A DNA stretch of 41,623 bases, taken from the NCBI GenBank assembly GCA_016214055.1, contig JACRPE010000015.1, positions 1-41,623 on the forward strand, read 5' to 3'. The notes below the pieces were generated by a model. That model made no database searches. It was not told the origin of the DNA and saw only the letters and a program-made list of their open reading frames with translations. Origin of the DNA: Candidatus Roizmanbacteria bacterium. GTDB lineage: Bacteria; Patescibacteriota; Microgenomatia; UBA1406; GWC2-37-13. The translations under genes were made by a program, and so were the position numbers. Shown one piece after another: positions 25,703-34,213 of this stretch; position 1 is the first letter of the stretch, and each line of letters opens with the position of its first letter.

Positions 25703-26188
25703 TCAGGTGATATCAACAACGGTAGGATTAACAAGATTTTTATAATCTTTGGAAAACATTGCTACGGAGTATCTTCGGTCTCCTGCGTTGAATACAATCT
25801 TTTCATTCAAAAATAGTTTGGGATCGACGATTGTTTTGATATGAAAAATATTCCCAAAAGGGGGGACTCCACCCACAAGCACACCGCCGGTAACTTTCCC
25901 GACTTCCTCCTCAGTCGCAAAGCGCAGATCTTTTATCTGAAGATATTTTTTTGCTTTTTTTGTATCAAGTCTCAAGTGGGCCGGCATGACAAGCATAACG
26001 AATTCTTTTCCTTCTTTTGTTTTTACACAGACAATAAGTGCTTTCGCGCCCTGCTCAAGAGAATATCCGTGTCTCACCTTAGCCGCATCCAAACTGGTAC
26101 GAACCGGTTCATGCACGAATGTTTCATACAAGAGGTGATTTTGATTTAATAAATCGACAATTTGCTTTGTCACCGGGTGATAATCCAT
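25703..26188 (-). CDS. YbaK/ProX-type aminoacyl-tRNA deacylase
   Basis: A 161-residue YbaK-domain protein, the fold that hydrolyses mischarged tRNA(Pro). The conserved Lys is in GAKALIVCVK, and the GGVPPFG loop and FNAGDRRYSV segment match the family. The exact specificity (Ala, Cys or other) cannot be told. The start is moved to the ATG at 26188 because an extended -10 (TGT plus TATAAT, minus-strand 26201-26196) lies 7 nt before it. The longer reading from 26212 would start upstream of the promoter. Confidence 0.87.
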   Translation of the reverse strand: MDYHPVTKQIVDLLNQNHLLYETFVHEPVRTSLDAAKVRHGYSLEQGAKALIVCVKTKEGKEFVMLVMPAHLRLDTKKAKKYLQIKDLRFATEEEVGKVTGGVLVGGVPPFGNIFHIKTIVDPKLFLNEKIVFNAGDRRYSVAMFSKDYKNLVNPTVVDIT

Positions 26189-26272
26189 AGAGTTTATTAT
26201 AACATCCGTCATAACTCAGGTTGCTAATATCGACATAACCTGTTATTGTTACATATACTTATTCTGTAATAT

Positions 26273-26374
26273 ATGAAAAAACTAAAACAAGGGTCAGTCA
26301 GGAAGGCAAAATCACTTTTAAAGAAAAAAATGCACGGGGCTATCAGAAAGCTTATCAGAAGGAGAAAAGCCTAA
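26273..26374 (+). CDS. 33-aa highly basic microprotein
   Basis: A short frame, MKKLKQGSVRKAKSLL followed by a KKK..RKLIRRRKA tail, with 17 Lys/Arg and no acidic residue. It would be a basic amphipathic helix able to bind RNA, DNA or the ribosome. A TATTCT at 26260-26265 lies 7 nt before the ATG, the same leaderless spacing as other genes here. The next gene encodes an RNA-binding RRM protein. No family recognised. Confidence 0.55.
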   Translation: MKKLKQGSVRKAKSLLKKKMHGAIRKLIRRRKA

Positions 26375-26395
26375 AGGCCCCACTTTTCTCTTCTA

Positions 26396-26406
26396 TTTGG
26401 TATAAT
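26396..26406 (+). promoter_or_regulatory. extended -10 promoter with long leader for the RRM gene
   Basis: TGG plus TATAAT (26401-26406) lies 114 nt before the RRM start codon, so the leader should be about 108 nt. This is far longer than for other genes in the window. The leader ends in a purine-rich GGAAGGGGGTG Shine-Dalgarno. Long leaders of this kind are typical of cold-shock mRNAs. Confidence 0.5.
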
Positions 26407-26520
26407 GAAGGATATCTTGCACAACCATACATCAGTAAGCTGCTTTGAACAAATACAGTTTATAGAAAACAATACATACATGGAAATATCAGTTCATCTA
26501 ATGGGAAGGGGGTGTTAACT

Positions 26521-26817
26521 ATGGAAAAAAACAAATTATTTATAGGAAGTTTGCCTTGGTCAGTAACTAATGATTCATTGCGAGAAATGTTTGCTCAATA
26601 TGGAGAAATTACTGAAGCTATCATCATAAATGATCGTGAAACAGGTCGATCAAAGGGCTTTGGTTTCGTTACTTTCGCTAAAGAAGAAGACGCACAAAAA
26701 GCACTTGAAATGCACGGAAAAGAGATTGAAGGAAGGACAATAGTCGTAAATATGGCTAAACCTAGAGAAGAGAGAACAGGTGGATTTAGACGCGACAATA
26801 ATAGAAGAAGCTATTAA
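26521..26817 (+). CDS. RRM-domain RNA-binding protein
   Basis: A 98-residue single RNA-recognition motif with RNP2 (LFIGSLPW) and RNP1 (KGFGFVTF), followed by a short Arg/Gly/Asn-rich tail. It resembles the cold-induced RRM proteins of cyanobacteria and probably acts as an RNA chaperone. The ATG at 26521 is chosen over the GTG at 26512 because the purine-rich Shine-Dalgarno (about 26504-26513) is correctly spaced for it. A long hairpin follows the stop. Confidence 0.93.
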   Translation: MEKNKLFIGSLPWSVTNDSLREMFAQYGEITEAIIINDRETGRSKGFGFVTFAKEEDAQKALEMHGKEIEGRTIVVNMAKPREERTGGFRRDNNRRSY

Positions 26818-26833
26818 TCTTTAACGCTTGTAT

Positions 26834-26868
26834 CCGCTGTGCTTGGAGCTTGCTCCAAGCACATGCGG
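26834..26868. repeat. long hairpin with CTTG loop between RRM and zinc-ribbon genes
   Basis: CCGC and TGTGCTTGGAG pair with CTCCAAGCACA and GCGG around a CTTG tetraloop, with one bulged T (26864). There is no T-run after it, so it is more likely an mRNA-stability or processing hairpin than a standard terminator. The apparent earlier start of the next gene (26839) lies inside it. Confidence 0.7.
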
Positions 26869-26883
26869 GTCAGTGTAAAAATT

Positions 26884-27132
26884 ATGAAAAAAACTTACAG
26901 TAACCCATGCGTACGTTGCGGAACCGAGCGGATAGTAGCGCGTACGTGGAAGGAGAAAATGGACAATTCAACCATCGTGAATACCGAGATGGTCTGTCCG
27001 AATCCCGATTGCCAAAAACAGGTAGTCAAAGAAAATAAGAAGCAGACGGACCGCTATGCCGCCCTCAGATTGAAAAGTGAACAAAGAGCAACCCTACGAA
27101 AAGCAGCACTCCATGAAAAAAGAAAAAAATAA
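26884..27132 (+). CDS. small zinc-ribbon protein, 82 aa
   Basis: The N-terminal half is a zinc ribbon with CVRCG and CPNPDC knuckles about 30 residues apart; the C-terminal half is a Lys/Arg-rich helix. It may bind RNA or DNA. I choose the ATG at 26884 because the in-frame upstream ATG at 26839 falls in a hairpin and adds residues of no conserved character. It follows the RRM gene. Confidence 0.75.
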   Translation: MKKTYSNPCVRCGTERIVARTWKEKMDNSTIVNTEMVCPNPDCQKQVVKENKKQTDRYAALRLKSEQRATLRKAALHEKRKK

Positions 27133-27147
27133 CTGTATAGTATATAT

Positions 27148-28167
27148 ATGGACCTCGTAAAAGCGATCGTTTTTTTTACCATCATCGCCTTTGATGTATT
27201 CATACCTGCGCATAGCATATCCCGTGCTTCATCTAACAATGCATCCAAGCCTCAAGTATTGGGAGAAAGTACCGAATCTGCACGCATAAGGAATGAAGAA
27301 GTAAGAAAAGCTCTTGGGTGCGACTATGAGACAACGTGCGCGGACTTTTGCAGTAAGACGGAAAATAATAGGAAATGTGTAGAGTTTTTTACAAAAACAA
27401 AGATAAGTACATCGGGTATGAATGTTGTGAAGCAGACAAAAAAAACAATGACCCCGACTCCTTTTGAATCAAAGACTTCAACGGCCACCAGATCTTCTGA
27501 AATCGCAAACATTTATCGTAATCTGGAGATGAATATAAGAGCCATACAAAACAGCAGTGATTCAGCCAAGGAAGAAAAAATAAAAAGGATAAAGGAAGAA
27601 TACCTAAAGTTAATCAACGGAAAACAGGCTCAAATCCCCAACGCAACCGATGAGGCTAAAAGAAATATTCCAAATAAGGTTCTTGAGATGGAAAAAATCA
27701 GTAAAGAAAAGGAACTGTTTAAATCAAGGGTTGAAACAATACGAGACGCAAAGAAAAAACAAACGGTACTTACCATAAGTTCCAAAATTGCAAGCATCAA
27801 TAAAAATGTGACAGACAAAATGAGTACCGCATTGGACAGATTAGACACAATTCTTAAAAATCTGATCAATCAAACCGCAACATTAAAGAGTGAAAATAAA
27901 GACACATTAAGTATTGAAACAGATACTGTCGACGCTCAGGTTGCCTTAACAGAGGCACAGACTGAAGTGCTTGCACAGGCAAGTAAGGAGTATGTGCTAC
28001 AGATTTCAAGCAATGAGGCGACCCTTAAAGAGTCGATTTCCCCGATGATTTCCGGTCTGAATAAAGAAATCAATCTCGTCCATCAATCAGTCATAAAAGC
28101 AAAGGACTCAGTAATAAAAATATATAGAGAGATATCGGAGTTAAAATTACCTACTCCCACACCGTAA
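27148..28167 (+). CDS. exported coiled-coil protein with Cys cluster, 339 aa
   Basis: No recognised family. A signal peptide (about 1-27, ending near HSISRASS) is followed by a short Cys motif, GCDYETTCADFCSKTE, with a fourth Cys in NRKCVEF (about 58-78). Then come a Thr/Pro linker and a long Lys/Glu-rich helical region (about 110-330) with heptad character. It ends in a Pro/Thr tail. A TATAGT at 27136-27141, 6 nt before the ATG, indicates a leaderless transcript. The next gene follows after 3 nt, so both belong to one operon. Confidence 0.75.
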   Translation: MDLVKAIVFFTIIAFDVFIPAHSISRASSNNASKPQVLGESTESARIRNEEVRKALGCDYETTCADFCSKTENNRKCVEFFTKTKISTSGMNVVKQTKKTMTPTPFESKTSTATRSSEIANIYRNLEMNIRAIQNSSDSAKEEKIKRIKEEYLKLINGKQAQIPNATDEAKRNIPNKVLEMEKISKEKELFKSRVETIRDAKKKQTVLTISSKIASINKNVTDKMSTALDRLDTILKNLINQTATLKSENKDTLSIETDTVDAQVALTEAQTEVLAQASKEYVLQISSNEATLKESISPMISGLNKEINLVHQSVIKAKDSVIKIYREISELKLPTPTP

Positions 28168-28170
28168 ACT

Positions 28171-28512
28171 ATGGAACAAAACTTTACACCATTACCGGCA
28201 AGATTTGAAGAAAAAGGTGCATCTATCAGTCTGAAATACATATTTGGATCTTTTATTGTTTTTTTTATCGTGGGCGCAACCATCTTAACAGGAATATTCT
28301 TCATTCTTAAGAAGAATGTATCTGAACCCTCCTCAAGCATCAAATCACAGGTGGTAACTCCGACATCGTCGCCTTCGGCAACTCCAACACCAAAATCCTT
28401 TATAACGGCAACGGAAAAAGAAATAAAAGATGCGGGTCTACCCGAGACATACAGCATCGGAAGTGTTGAGGCAGATTTATCAGATCTTCAAAAAGATCTC
28501 AATAGTCTCTGA
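28171..28512 (+). CDS. single-span membrane protein with Ser/Thr/Pro linker, 113 aa
   Basis: Residues 1-22 are cytoplasmic. A hydrophobic helix follows at about 23-46, then an SSSIKSQVVTPTSSPSATPT linker and a short acidic C-terminus. No family recognised. It starts 3 nt after the exported coiled-coil gene and may be its membrane partner. The last 14 bases overlap the convergent malic enzyme gene. Confidence 0.68.
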   Translation: MEQNFTPLPARFEEKGASISLKYIFGSFIVFFIVGATILTGIFFILKKNVSEPSSSIKSQVVTPTSSPSATPTPKSFITATEKEIKDAGLPETYSIGSVEADLSDLQKDLNSL

Positions 28513-29644
28513 TTGACTGAGCAACCGACTTCATAACTCTTTCGTCGAATATTGAAGGAATGATTTCCTCAGGGGTTGGGTCTGCAACCAACTGGCTCAG
28601 GTTTTCAGCAACATGCATAAGCATTTCGGTAGTTATTTTTTTAACGTGGTGATCAAGAGCACCACGGAATATTCCCGGAAAGGCGAGCGCATTGTTTACC
28701 TGATTTGGGTAGTCAGATCGGCCTGTAGCAATGATATAAGCTCCGGCCTTCTTTGCCAAGTCGGGCATGATTTCAGGAGTCGGATTCGCAAGGGCAAATA
28801 CAATGGCCTGTTCATTCATGGATCGGACCATGTCCTCAGATACTAAACCAGGCGAGGAAACTCCTATAAAAACATCCGCTTTCACAAGTGCATCTTTAAG
28901 TGTTCCTTTTTGTTGCTTGGGATTCGTAATCTGCGCCAATTCTTGTTTGTGAGAGGAATTTCCCGGCCGGGAATCATAGATGATTCCCTCTCGGTCACAC
29001 ACCAATATATTTCTCGCTCCTTTGGTGTGAAGAATTTTTACGATTGCAGTACCCGCGGCACCGGCTCCCGATACCACAATCTTGGTATCTTTTATTTCCC
29101 GGCTCGTGATTTTTAAGGCATTTATGAGAGCGCCAAGTACGACGACCGAAGCTCCCCACTGATCATCATGGATGACGGGAATATCCAGTTTTTCCCTCAA
29201 TGTTTTTTCAATGATGAAACAACCGGGCGCTTTGATATCTTCTAAATTAATTCCTCCAAGAGTCGGGGCAATTGCCAAAACAGCTTCAATTATTTTTTGA
29301 GGATCTTGGGTTGATAGTACGATTGGTATGGCATCAATCCCTGCAAAGTGTTTAAACAGTACACATTTTCCCTCCATCACGGGAAGAGCTCCTTCGGGTC
29401 CAATATTCCCCAGACCCAGCACTGCCGAGCCGTCCGATATAACTGCCACGAGATTACCCCGCATGGTATAGTTGTTTGTCTCATACTTATTATTTGCAAC
29501 ATAGGTACTGACTGCGGCAACTCCCGGAGTATAGATAAGTGCGAGATCGTATTTATCTTTAATTTGCGTCTTGGAACATATTTCCATTTTACCCCTCAAT
29601 GATTTATGAAGTTCAAGTGCCAGTTGATTTACATCCTTTTTCAT
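28499..29644 (-). CDS. NAD(P)-dependent malic enzyme
   Basis: The enzyme decarboxylates malate to pyruvate. The 381-residue length fits the short bacterial form. Motifs are [59 protein letters not shown] (nucleotide fold) and [10 protein letters not shown]. The usual HDDQ(H/Q)GTA metal-site segment is HDDQWGAS here. TATAAT (minus-strand 29658-29653) lies 8 nt before the ATG, giving an almost leaderless mRNA. Confidence 0.93.
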   Translation of the reverse strand: MKKDVNQLALELHKSLRGKMEICSKTQIKDKYDLALIYTPGVAAVSTYVANNKYETNNYTMRGNLVAVISDGSAVLGLGNIGPEGALPVMEGKCVLFKHFAGIDAIPIVLSTQDPQKIIEAVLAIAPTLGGINLEDIKAPGCFIIEKTLREKLDIPVIHDDQWGASVVVLGALINALKITSREIKDTKIVVSGAGAAGTAIVKILHTKGARNILVCDREGIIYDSRPGNSSHKQELAQITNPKQQKGTLKDALVKADVFIGVSSPGLVSEDMVRSMNEQAIVFALANPTPEIMPDLAKKAGAYIIATGRSDYPNQVNNALAFPGIFRGALDHHVKKITTEMLMHVAENLSQLVADPTPEEIIPSIFDERVMKSVAQSIRDY

Positions 29645-29729
29645 ATTTGAATATTATACAACCATCTTTCCGATTTAAAAAAGCGGATTAGATGGGTGGA
29701 TACTGAAAAAACTAATAACGAGTACGAGT

Positions 29730-29759
29730 TTTTTTAGTATACATTATCATACTAAAAAA
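29730..29759. promoter_or_regulatory. 11-bp inverted repeat between malic enzyme and the PLP enzyme
   Basis: TTTTTTAGTAT and ATACTAAAAAA flank an 8-bp loop in the 311-bp gap between the two divergent genes. It has no T-run after the stem on either strand, so it is not a standard terminator. An operator for a dimeric regulator is possible. Confidence 0.4.
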
Positions 29760-29912
29760 TACATCTCCGGTATGTGTTTATTATGCAGATACTACAATAC
29801 TGTTGAATACGGGGACAGATGTTTATATACTTATTTCGAACATGAAAACCATATTGTCATTGTGTTGTTGCGCCCCCTCTTTTTAGGAGGCGTATTTATT
29901 TGGCAAAATATA

Positions 29913-29936
29913 CCCTCCGCAAGGAGGGCTTTTTTT
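29913..29936 (+). terminator. terminator hairpin just before the PLP-enzyme start (possible attenuator)
   Basis: CCCTCC, a GCAA loop and GGAGGG followed by C and seven T's form a strong intrinsic terminator 19 nt before the ATG of the gene read in the same direction. A GGAGG at 29886-29890 could pair with the CCTCC arm instead and break the terminator. No known riboswitch (SAM or T-box) was recognised in 29760-29912. Confidence 0.75.
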
Positions 29937-29955
29937 ATTAATTTAATATTTTCTT

Positions 29956-31092
29956 ATGAAAGGTTTTACCACCCGTGCTCTGCACACCCATTACAAACCA
30001 AACAAAGAAGACGGAGCGATTATACCACCCCTTCATCTCAGCACCACCTTTCAATTCGGAAATAAGGGTGGGTTTGATTATTCCCGCACCGTAAACCCGA
30101 CGCGGGTCATTCTGGAAAAAACTCTTGCAGAACTTGATAATAATCTTTATGGATTCGCCTACAGTTCCGGTTCTGCCGCTCTGGCAAACGTTGTAGCGCT
30201 TCTTGGGAGAGGCGAAAAAATATTATTTTCAACTGATGCTTATGGGGGGACGTACCGTTTTATTGCACAAGTTGCGGGTAATCAGGGGGTAGGCTATGAA
30301 ATAGCCGATCTGACCAATCATAAAAAGACTGAAGAATCATTGAAGCGGGGAAATATAAAAATAATCTGGGCCGAAACGCCCACAAATCCCCTTATGAAGG
30401 TGGTTGATATCGTCGGGTTGGCTAAACTGTCAAAACAATTTGGCGCATTGCTTGTGATTGATAATACATTTTCTTCCCCATTCATCCAACAACCGGCTGA
30501 TCTTGGTGCGGATATGGTTGTGTATTCAACTACAAAATATGTCAACGGTCACAGTGATGCAATCGGAGGAGCGCTCACCACGAGCAATAAAGACGTCTAT
30601 ATAAAGCTTAAATTTCTGCAGAATGCAATCGGAGCCATTCTTTCACCTTTTGACTCATGGTTAACTCTGAGGGGATTGAGAACTCTGGAGCTTCGGATGA
30701 AGAGACATTGTGATAATGCTGAAAAAATTGCTAACTTTTTAAGTAAACATAAGAAAATAAAAAAAGTATTTTATCCCGGTCTGTTTACTGGGGAGCAAAA
30801 GGAAATTGTGGATCGACAGATGAAACGACCCGGGAGTATGATGTCGATTGAGATAAAAGAGAAATATGATGTCAAGAAATTTCTTTCCTCTTTGGTTTAT
30901 TTTCCTCTTGCGGAAAGTTTGGGGGGAGTTGAGTCTCTTATAGATCATCCGGCGTCCATGACCCACGCTTCAATACCGAAGAAGGAGAGAGAAAAAATTG
31001 GATTGTCAGACGGGTTATTACGCGTATCAGTGGGGATTGAAAATGTTGAAGATCTCATAGGAGACCTCAAACAAGCACTAGACAAGACATAA
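29956..31092 (+). CDS. Cys/Met-metabolism PLP enzyme (cystathionine gamma-synthase/lyase type)
   Basis: A 378-residue fold-type I PLP enzyme. Visible features are the N-terminal TRALHTHYKPNKEDGAI and PPLHLSTTF, the substrate-loop region FDYSRTVNPTRV, YSSGSAALANV (phosphate binding), VIDNTFSSPF and the PLP lysine in YSTTKYVNGHSDAIGG. Gamma-synthase, gamma-lyase and methionine gamma-lyase cannot be separated by eye. A terminator hairpin directly upstream suggests control by attenuation. Confidence 0.9.
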   Translation: MKGFTTRALHTHYKPNKEDGAIIPPLHLSTTFQFGNKGGFDYSRTVNPTRVILEKTLAELDNNLYGFAYSSGSAALANVVALLGRGEKILFSTDAYGGTYRFIAQVAGNQGVGYEIADLTNHKKTEESLKRGNIKIIWAETPTNPLMKVVDIVGLAKLSKQFGALLVIDNTFSSPFIQQPADLGADMVVYSTTKYVNGHSDAIGGALTTSNKDVYIKLKFLQNAIGAILSPFDSWLTLRGLRTLELRMKRHCDNAEKIANFLSKHKKIKKVFYPGLFTGEQKEIVDRQMKRPGSMMSIEIKEKYDVKKFLSSLVYFPLAESLGGVESLIDHPASMTHASIPKKEREKIGLSDGLLRVSVGIENVEDLIGDLKQALDKT

Positions 31093-31106
31093 TAAGTGAC
31101 AGGATA

Positions 31107-31631
31107 CTATTGGTTTTTATCAGGGATAAATTTTAAGGCAACAGAATTCATGCAGTATCTTTTTCCTGTTGGAGCAGGACCATCATCAAACACATGGCCC
31201 AAATGACTTCCGCACTTGTCTAGTACCTCAATTCGGTCATCATTACCCGACTCTTTTCTCAGGATGACAGAGTCCATATTAATGGGTGCCCAGAAACTCG
31301 GCCAGCCGGTACCCGACTCAAATTTCTGCTCAGAACGAAATAGAGGAATATCGCATCCGACGCTATAATATGTCCCTTTTCTTTTTTCTCCATTAAGAAT
31401 ACCTGAAAAAGGAGCCTCGGTACCTGCTTCACGCAGTATGTAGTACTGCTTTGGAGTTAGGATCTCCCTCCACTTCGTATTAGATTTTAACCTGTTTTGG
31501 TCGAAGGTTCCTGAAACAACAGTGCCTGTTATCTCTTGGGAAGTAATGTCAGAAATCGATGAATTTTTTACCTTTAAAAAGATGAATCCAACCGCCGCCA
31601 CAATTAGCATTCCAAAAATAATTTTCTTCAT
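31107..31631 (-). CDS. msrB: exported MsrB-type methionine-R-sulfoxide reductase, zinc site lost
   Basis: A 174-residue protein with an N-terminal membrane anchor (about 1-20) and an MsrB domain. The catalytic Cys is in RYCMNSVALKF, and FESGTGWPSFWAP and SHLGHVFDDGP are conserved. The two CxxC zinc knuckles are incomplete: each keeps only one Cys (VGCD and DKCG). This suggests a zinc-free, externally located enzyme reduced through the DipZ protein of the same operon. TATAAG lies 7 nt before the ATG and may be an internal promoter. Confidence 0.9.
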   Translation of the reverse strand: MKKIIFGMLIVAAVGFIFLKVKNSSISDITSQEITGTVVSGTFDQNRLKSNTKWREILTPKQYYILREAGTEAPFSGILNGEKRKGTYYSVGCDIPLFRSEQKFESGTGWPSFWAPINMDSVILRKESGNDDRIEVLDKCGSHLGHVFDDGPAPTGKRYCMNSVALKFIPDKNQ

Positions 31632-31639
31632 AACGTGTC

Positions 31640-32125
31640 TTATAAATAACTATCAAAATATATTCTATGACAAGTATATCCATGAGGATTTTTTACCAGA
31701 TAATCCTGGTGATAGTCTTCTGCCTCAGTGAAATTTATGAAAGGCTCCAAAGAAGTAACCACTGGATTTTCCCAACGTTTTGATTTGTTGACGATATTGA
31801 TTATATCGTTAGCTTCTTTTTTCTCTTGCTCATCGTTGTAAAATATTACTGATCGATATGATGTCCCTCGATCATTTCCCTGCTGGTTCATAGTCGTTGG
31901 ATTGTGTATCTGAAAAAAGAAATCAAGTAATTTCTTAAAGGTTGTTTTTTCAGAATCATATTCAATCTTAACGACTTCAGCATGACCTTCATGATTATCA
32001 TATGAAGGATTCTCAATTTTTCCACCAGAATATCCGACGATAGTCTTAATGACTCCTTCCTGTTTTCGGATTAGATCTTGTAAACCCCAGAAGCAGCCGC
32101 CACCCAATACGATATTTTTAATCAT
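31640..32125 (-). CDS. msrA: methionine-S-sulfoxide reductase MsrA
   Basis: A 161-residue MsrA. The GGGCFWGLQD active site contains the catalytic Cys, and VGYSGG, GHAEVV and the downstream Tyr/Glu residues match the family. No signal peptide is seen, so it acts in the cytoplasm. It starts 3 nt after the stop of the cytoplasmic msrB gene and precedes the exported msrB by 8 nt: a four-gene operon. Confidence 0.96.
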   Translation of the reverse strand: MIKNIVLGGGCFWGLQDLIRKQEGVIKTIVGYSGGKIENPSYDNHEGHAEVVKIEYDSEKTTFKKLLDFFFQIHNPTTMNQQGNDRGTSYRSVIFYNDEQEKKEANDIINIVNKSKRWENPVVTSLEPFINFTEAEDYHQDYLVKNPHGYTCHRIYFDSYL

Positions 32126-32128
32126 AAA

Positions 32129-32485
32129 TTATTTTCTTGGAATAAATCTCATCGATATTGAATTCACGCAATGCCGAAGATTTTTAACAGTCAGTCCCTC
32201 TCCTGTAAATAGGTGACCCAAGTGGCCGCCACATTTTGCGCAAGCTATTTCTGTACGAATTCCATCCTGATCTAAAGTTTTTTTTACTGCACCAGGGATC
32301 TCATCATCAAAACTGGGCCATCCACAAGAAGATTCAAGTTTATCATTTGAGTTATAGAGACGTGCACCACACTGTCGACAAACATATACACCGGCATCTT
32401 TTGTACTAACATATTCACCAACAAAAGGTGTCTCAGTGCCCTTATCAATTATGACTCTTTTCTCTTCCGCGGTTAAAGCATTCAT
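32129..32485 (-). CDS. msrB: cytoplasmic methionine-R-sulfoxide reductase MsrB with zinc site
   Basis: A 118-residue MsrB with both zinc knuckles (CRQC and CAKC) and the catalytic Cys in [11 protein letters not shown]. It has no signal peptide. With MsrA it covers both sulfoxide stereoisomers in the cytoplasm. It follows the DipZ gene by 5 nt. Confidence 0.95.
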   Translation of the reverse strand: MNALTAEEKRVIIDKGTETPFVGEYVSTKDAGVYVCRQCGARLYNSNDKLESSCGWPSFDDEIPGAVKKTLDQDGIRTEIACAKCGGHLGHLFTGEGLTVKNLRHCVNSISMRFIPRK

Positions 32486-32490
32486 ATGGC

Positions 32491-34185
32491 TTATCCAAAA
32501 GTAAACGCAAATAGTTGAGCGTTTGAGTCTTCGAATTGAAGTTTAAGTTGATGCTTCCCGGGGGAGGGAAGAAGAATCAACTTATAGAGCTTATCTGAAT
32601 CTACTATGACTATACCATTAATATTATGCTCACCAAAATACTGCATTTTATCATCAACATACACTTTAACTTTTGTTGGATTGCCCACTATTTTCATGAC
32701 GAGAAACACTTCTTTTGCGTCAAAGTTAAAAACCAACTCCGAACCCTTTTGCGGAACCGCATAATCAGCCATGATATTCCATTTACCTTTTAGAGCGAAT
32801 GCATTGTCAGATAGTGAACTCGGATAAGAATAGGCAATAAATGAATTTTTTTGAATAGTCTCAGGAGATGAAAAATAAGCTATTCGATTAGCCCCCAGAT
32901 ATGTTTCCGGCGTTCTTCCAAAGGTTTGCGTGGTCATATTTCCTACAGTCGAGGGTATATTCTTTGCTCCCGTTTCTTTCAAAAGTTCCTGGATTATCTG
33001 TTCTGTTTCATCATAATCTCCCTCTCCAAAGTGAGTGCTACGAATGACGCCATCTTTATCAATAATATATTTGGCTGGCCAATAATGATTATCATATGCT
33101 CGCCATGTAGAAAATTCATTGTCCTGAACAATCGGGTAGGTCAGACCAAAGTCGGCAATTGCTTTTGCAAGATTATTTTTGTCTTTTTCAAATTCAAATT
33201 CAGGTGCATGGACGCCGATGATAACAAGCCCGTTATCTTTATACTTTCTCCACCACTCTTTTAAGTAAGGGAACGTTCTTTGACAATTAATACAGGTATA
33301 AGTCCAAAAATCTATTATTACGACTTTTCCTTTCAACTCAGTAAGAGTAAGAGGTTTACTGTTAAACCATTCTCCACCCGGAATTATTTCTGGAGCCAAA
33401 GGGCCTCGTTTTGTTTCATCCATTTTTTTGGTGCTAATTTTTTTTAACTCCTGCTTGATTATCTTATTGTCTTCAAATTTTGTGAGGCCAACCCCATATT
33501 GAGGGAAGGTATTTAAAACGTATGTTTGGAATGTTCGATCAACATTAAAAAAAATGCCAATTGCGGTCACGATCATAACGACGCCAAAACCCTTTTGAAT
33601 CTTTGCCGTGTTTGAAACCAGCCAGGGAATTTTTTGTAGCAAGTTATTTCCCCCAATCATGACAAAAAACATAGGAATTGCCGTGCCAAGGGAATAGGCA
33701 AAGGTGATAATAAAAGCATCAAACGTCACCGTTCCTGTAATGGCAAGGGAGATAACTGAAGCCAAGATTGGTCCAACGCATGGCGTCCAGAGAAGACCAA
33801 GGGAAAGACCGATGAGAAGACCGGGGACAAGTCCTGCTCGCTTATTTCCCTGAGGAAGTAAACGTGTAACCTTAGAAAACAATCTTTCAATAAATAATTG
33901 AAACGGAGAAATAAGTAATGTGATTCCAAATCCTGCTATGACAAAAACCGACGCGGTTCGTAAGACATCTGGAGATATACCGACCATCTTAACTAGAGTA
34001 GAAAGAAAAAGAGTGAAAAAAGTAAAACTTAGGATAAATCCTACCACTACTCCCACAGGTCGTGCACGATCCGTCTCTTTTCCTCCAATTGAAGAAGAAA
34101 GTATGATGGGAAGAATGGGTAAAATACAGGGTGAAAGTATCGTAATAATTCCAGCCAGAAATGCAAATGCAATAAGAATAATCAT
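32491..34185 (-). CDS. DipZ-type CcdA-thioredoxin fusion
   Basis: A 564-residue protein with three parts. Residues 1-235 form a CcdA membrane domain with SPCILPILP and TPCVGP cysteines. About 265-400 form a TlpA/thioredoxin domain with the CINC active site ([11 protein letters not shown]). The C-terminal 150 residues match the carbohydrate-binding-like domain of mycobacterial DipZ ([15 protein letters not shown]). It should move electrons from cytoplasmic thioredoxin to outer thiol proteins; as first gene of the msr operon, the exported MsrB is the obvious client. TATAAT at minus-strand 34205-34200 lies inside an inverted repeat. Confidence 0.92.
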   Translation of the reverse strand: MIILIAFAFLAGIITILSPCILPILPIILSSSIGGKETDRARPVGVVVGFILSFTFFTLFLSTLVKMVGISPDVLRTASVFVIAGFGITLLISPFQLFIERLFSKVTRLLPQGNKRAGLVPGLLIGLSLGLLWTPCVGPILASVISLAITGTVTFDAFIITFAYSLGTAIPMFFVMIGGNNLLQKIPWLVSNTAKIQKGFGVVMIVTAIGIFFNVDRTFQTYVLNTFPQYGVGLTKFEDNKIIKQELKKISTKKMDETKRGPLAPEIIPGGEWFNSKPLTLTELKGKVVIIDFWTYTCINCQRTFPYLKEWWRKYKDNGLVIIGVHAPEFEFEKDKNNLAKAIADFGLTYPIVQDNEFSTWRAYDNHYWPAKYIIDKDGVIRSTHFGEGDYDETEQIIQELLKETGAKNIPSTVGNMTTQTFGRTPETYLGANRIAYFSSPETIQKNSFIAYSYPSSLSDNAFALKGKWNIMADYAVPQKGSELVFNFDAKEVFLVMKIVGNPTKVKVYVDDKMQYFGEHNINGIVIVDSDKLYKLILLPSPGKHQLKLQFEDSNAQLFAFTFG

Positions 34186-34193
34186 TTTAAACT

Positions 34194-34213
34194 ACTATTA
34201 TTATAGTAATAGT
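34194..34213. promoter_or_regulatory. inverted repeat over the -10 of the DipZ-msr operon
   Basis: ACTATTA, a 6-bp centre and TAATAGT form a perfect 7-bp inverted repeat that encloses the minus-strand TATAAT (34205-34200). The start codon is 14 nt downstream. Its position suits an operator for a repressor, possibly redox-responsive; AT-richness makes chance possible. Confidence 0.45.

Noticed and set aside
28083-28457. 124-codon minus-strand frame
   Set aside because: It is antisense to the small membrane protein gene and lacks promoter and conserved motifs.
29772-30065. 97-codon frame beginning MCLLCRYYN upstream of the PLP enzyme
   Set aside because: Its start is Cys-rich and looks protein-like, but the frame reads through the intrinsic terminator and 110 bp into the PLP-enzyme gene in another frame. 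The translation after about residue 40 has no protein character.
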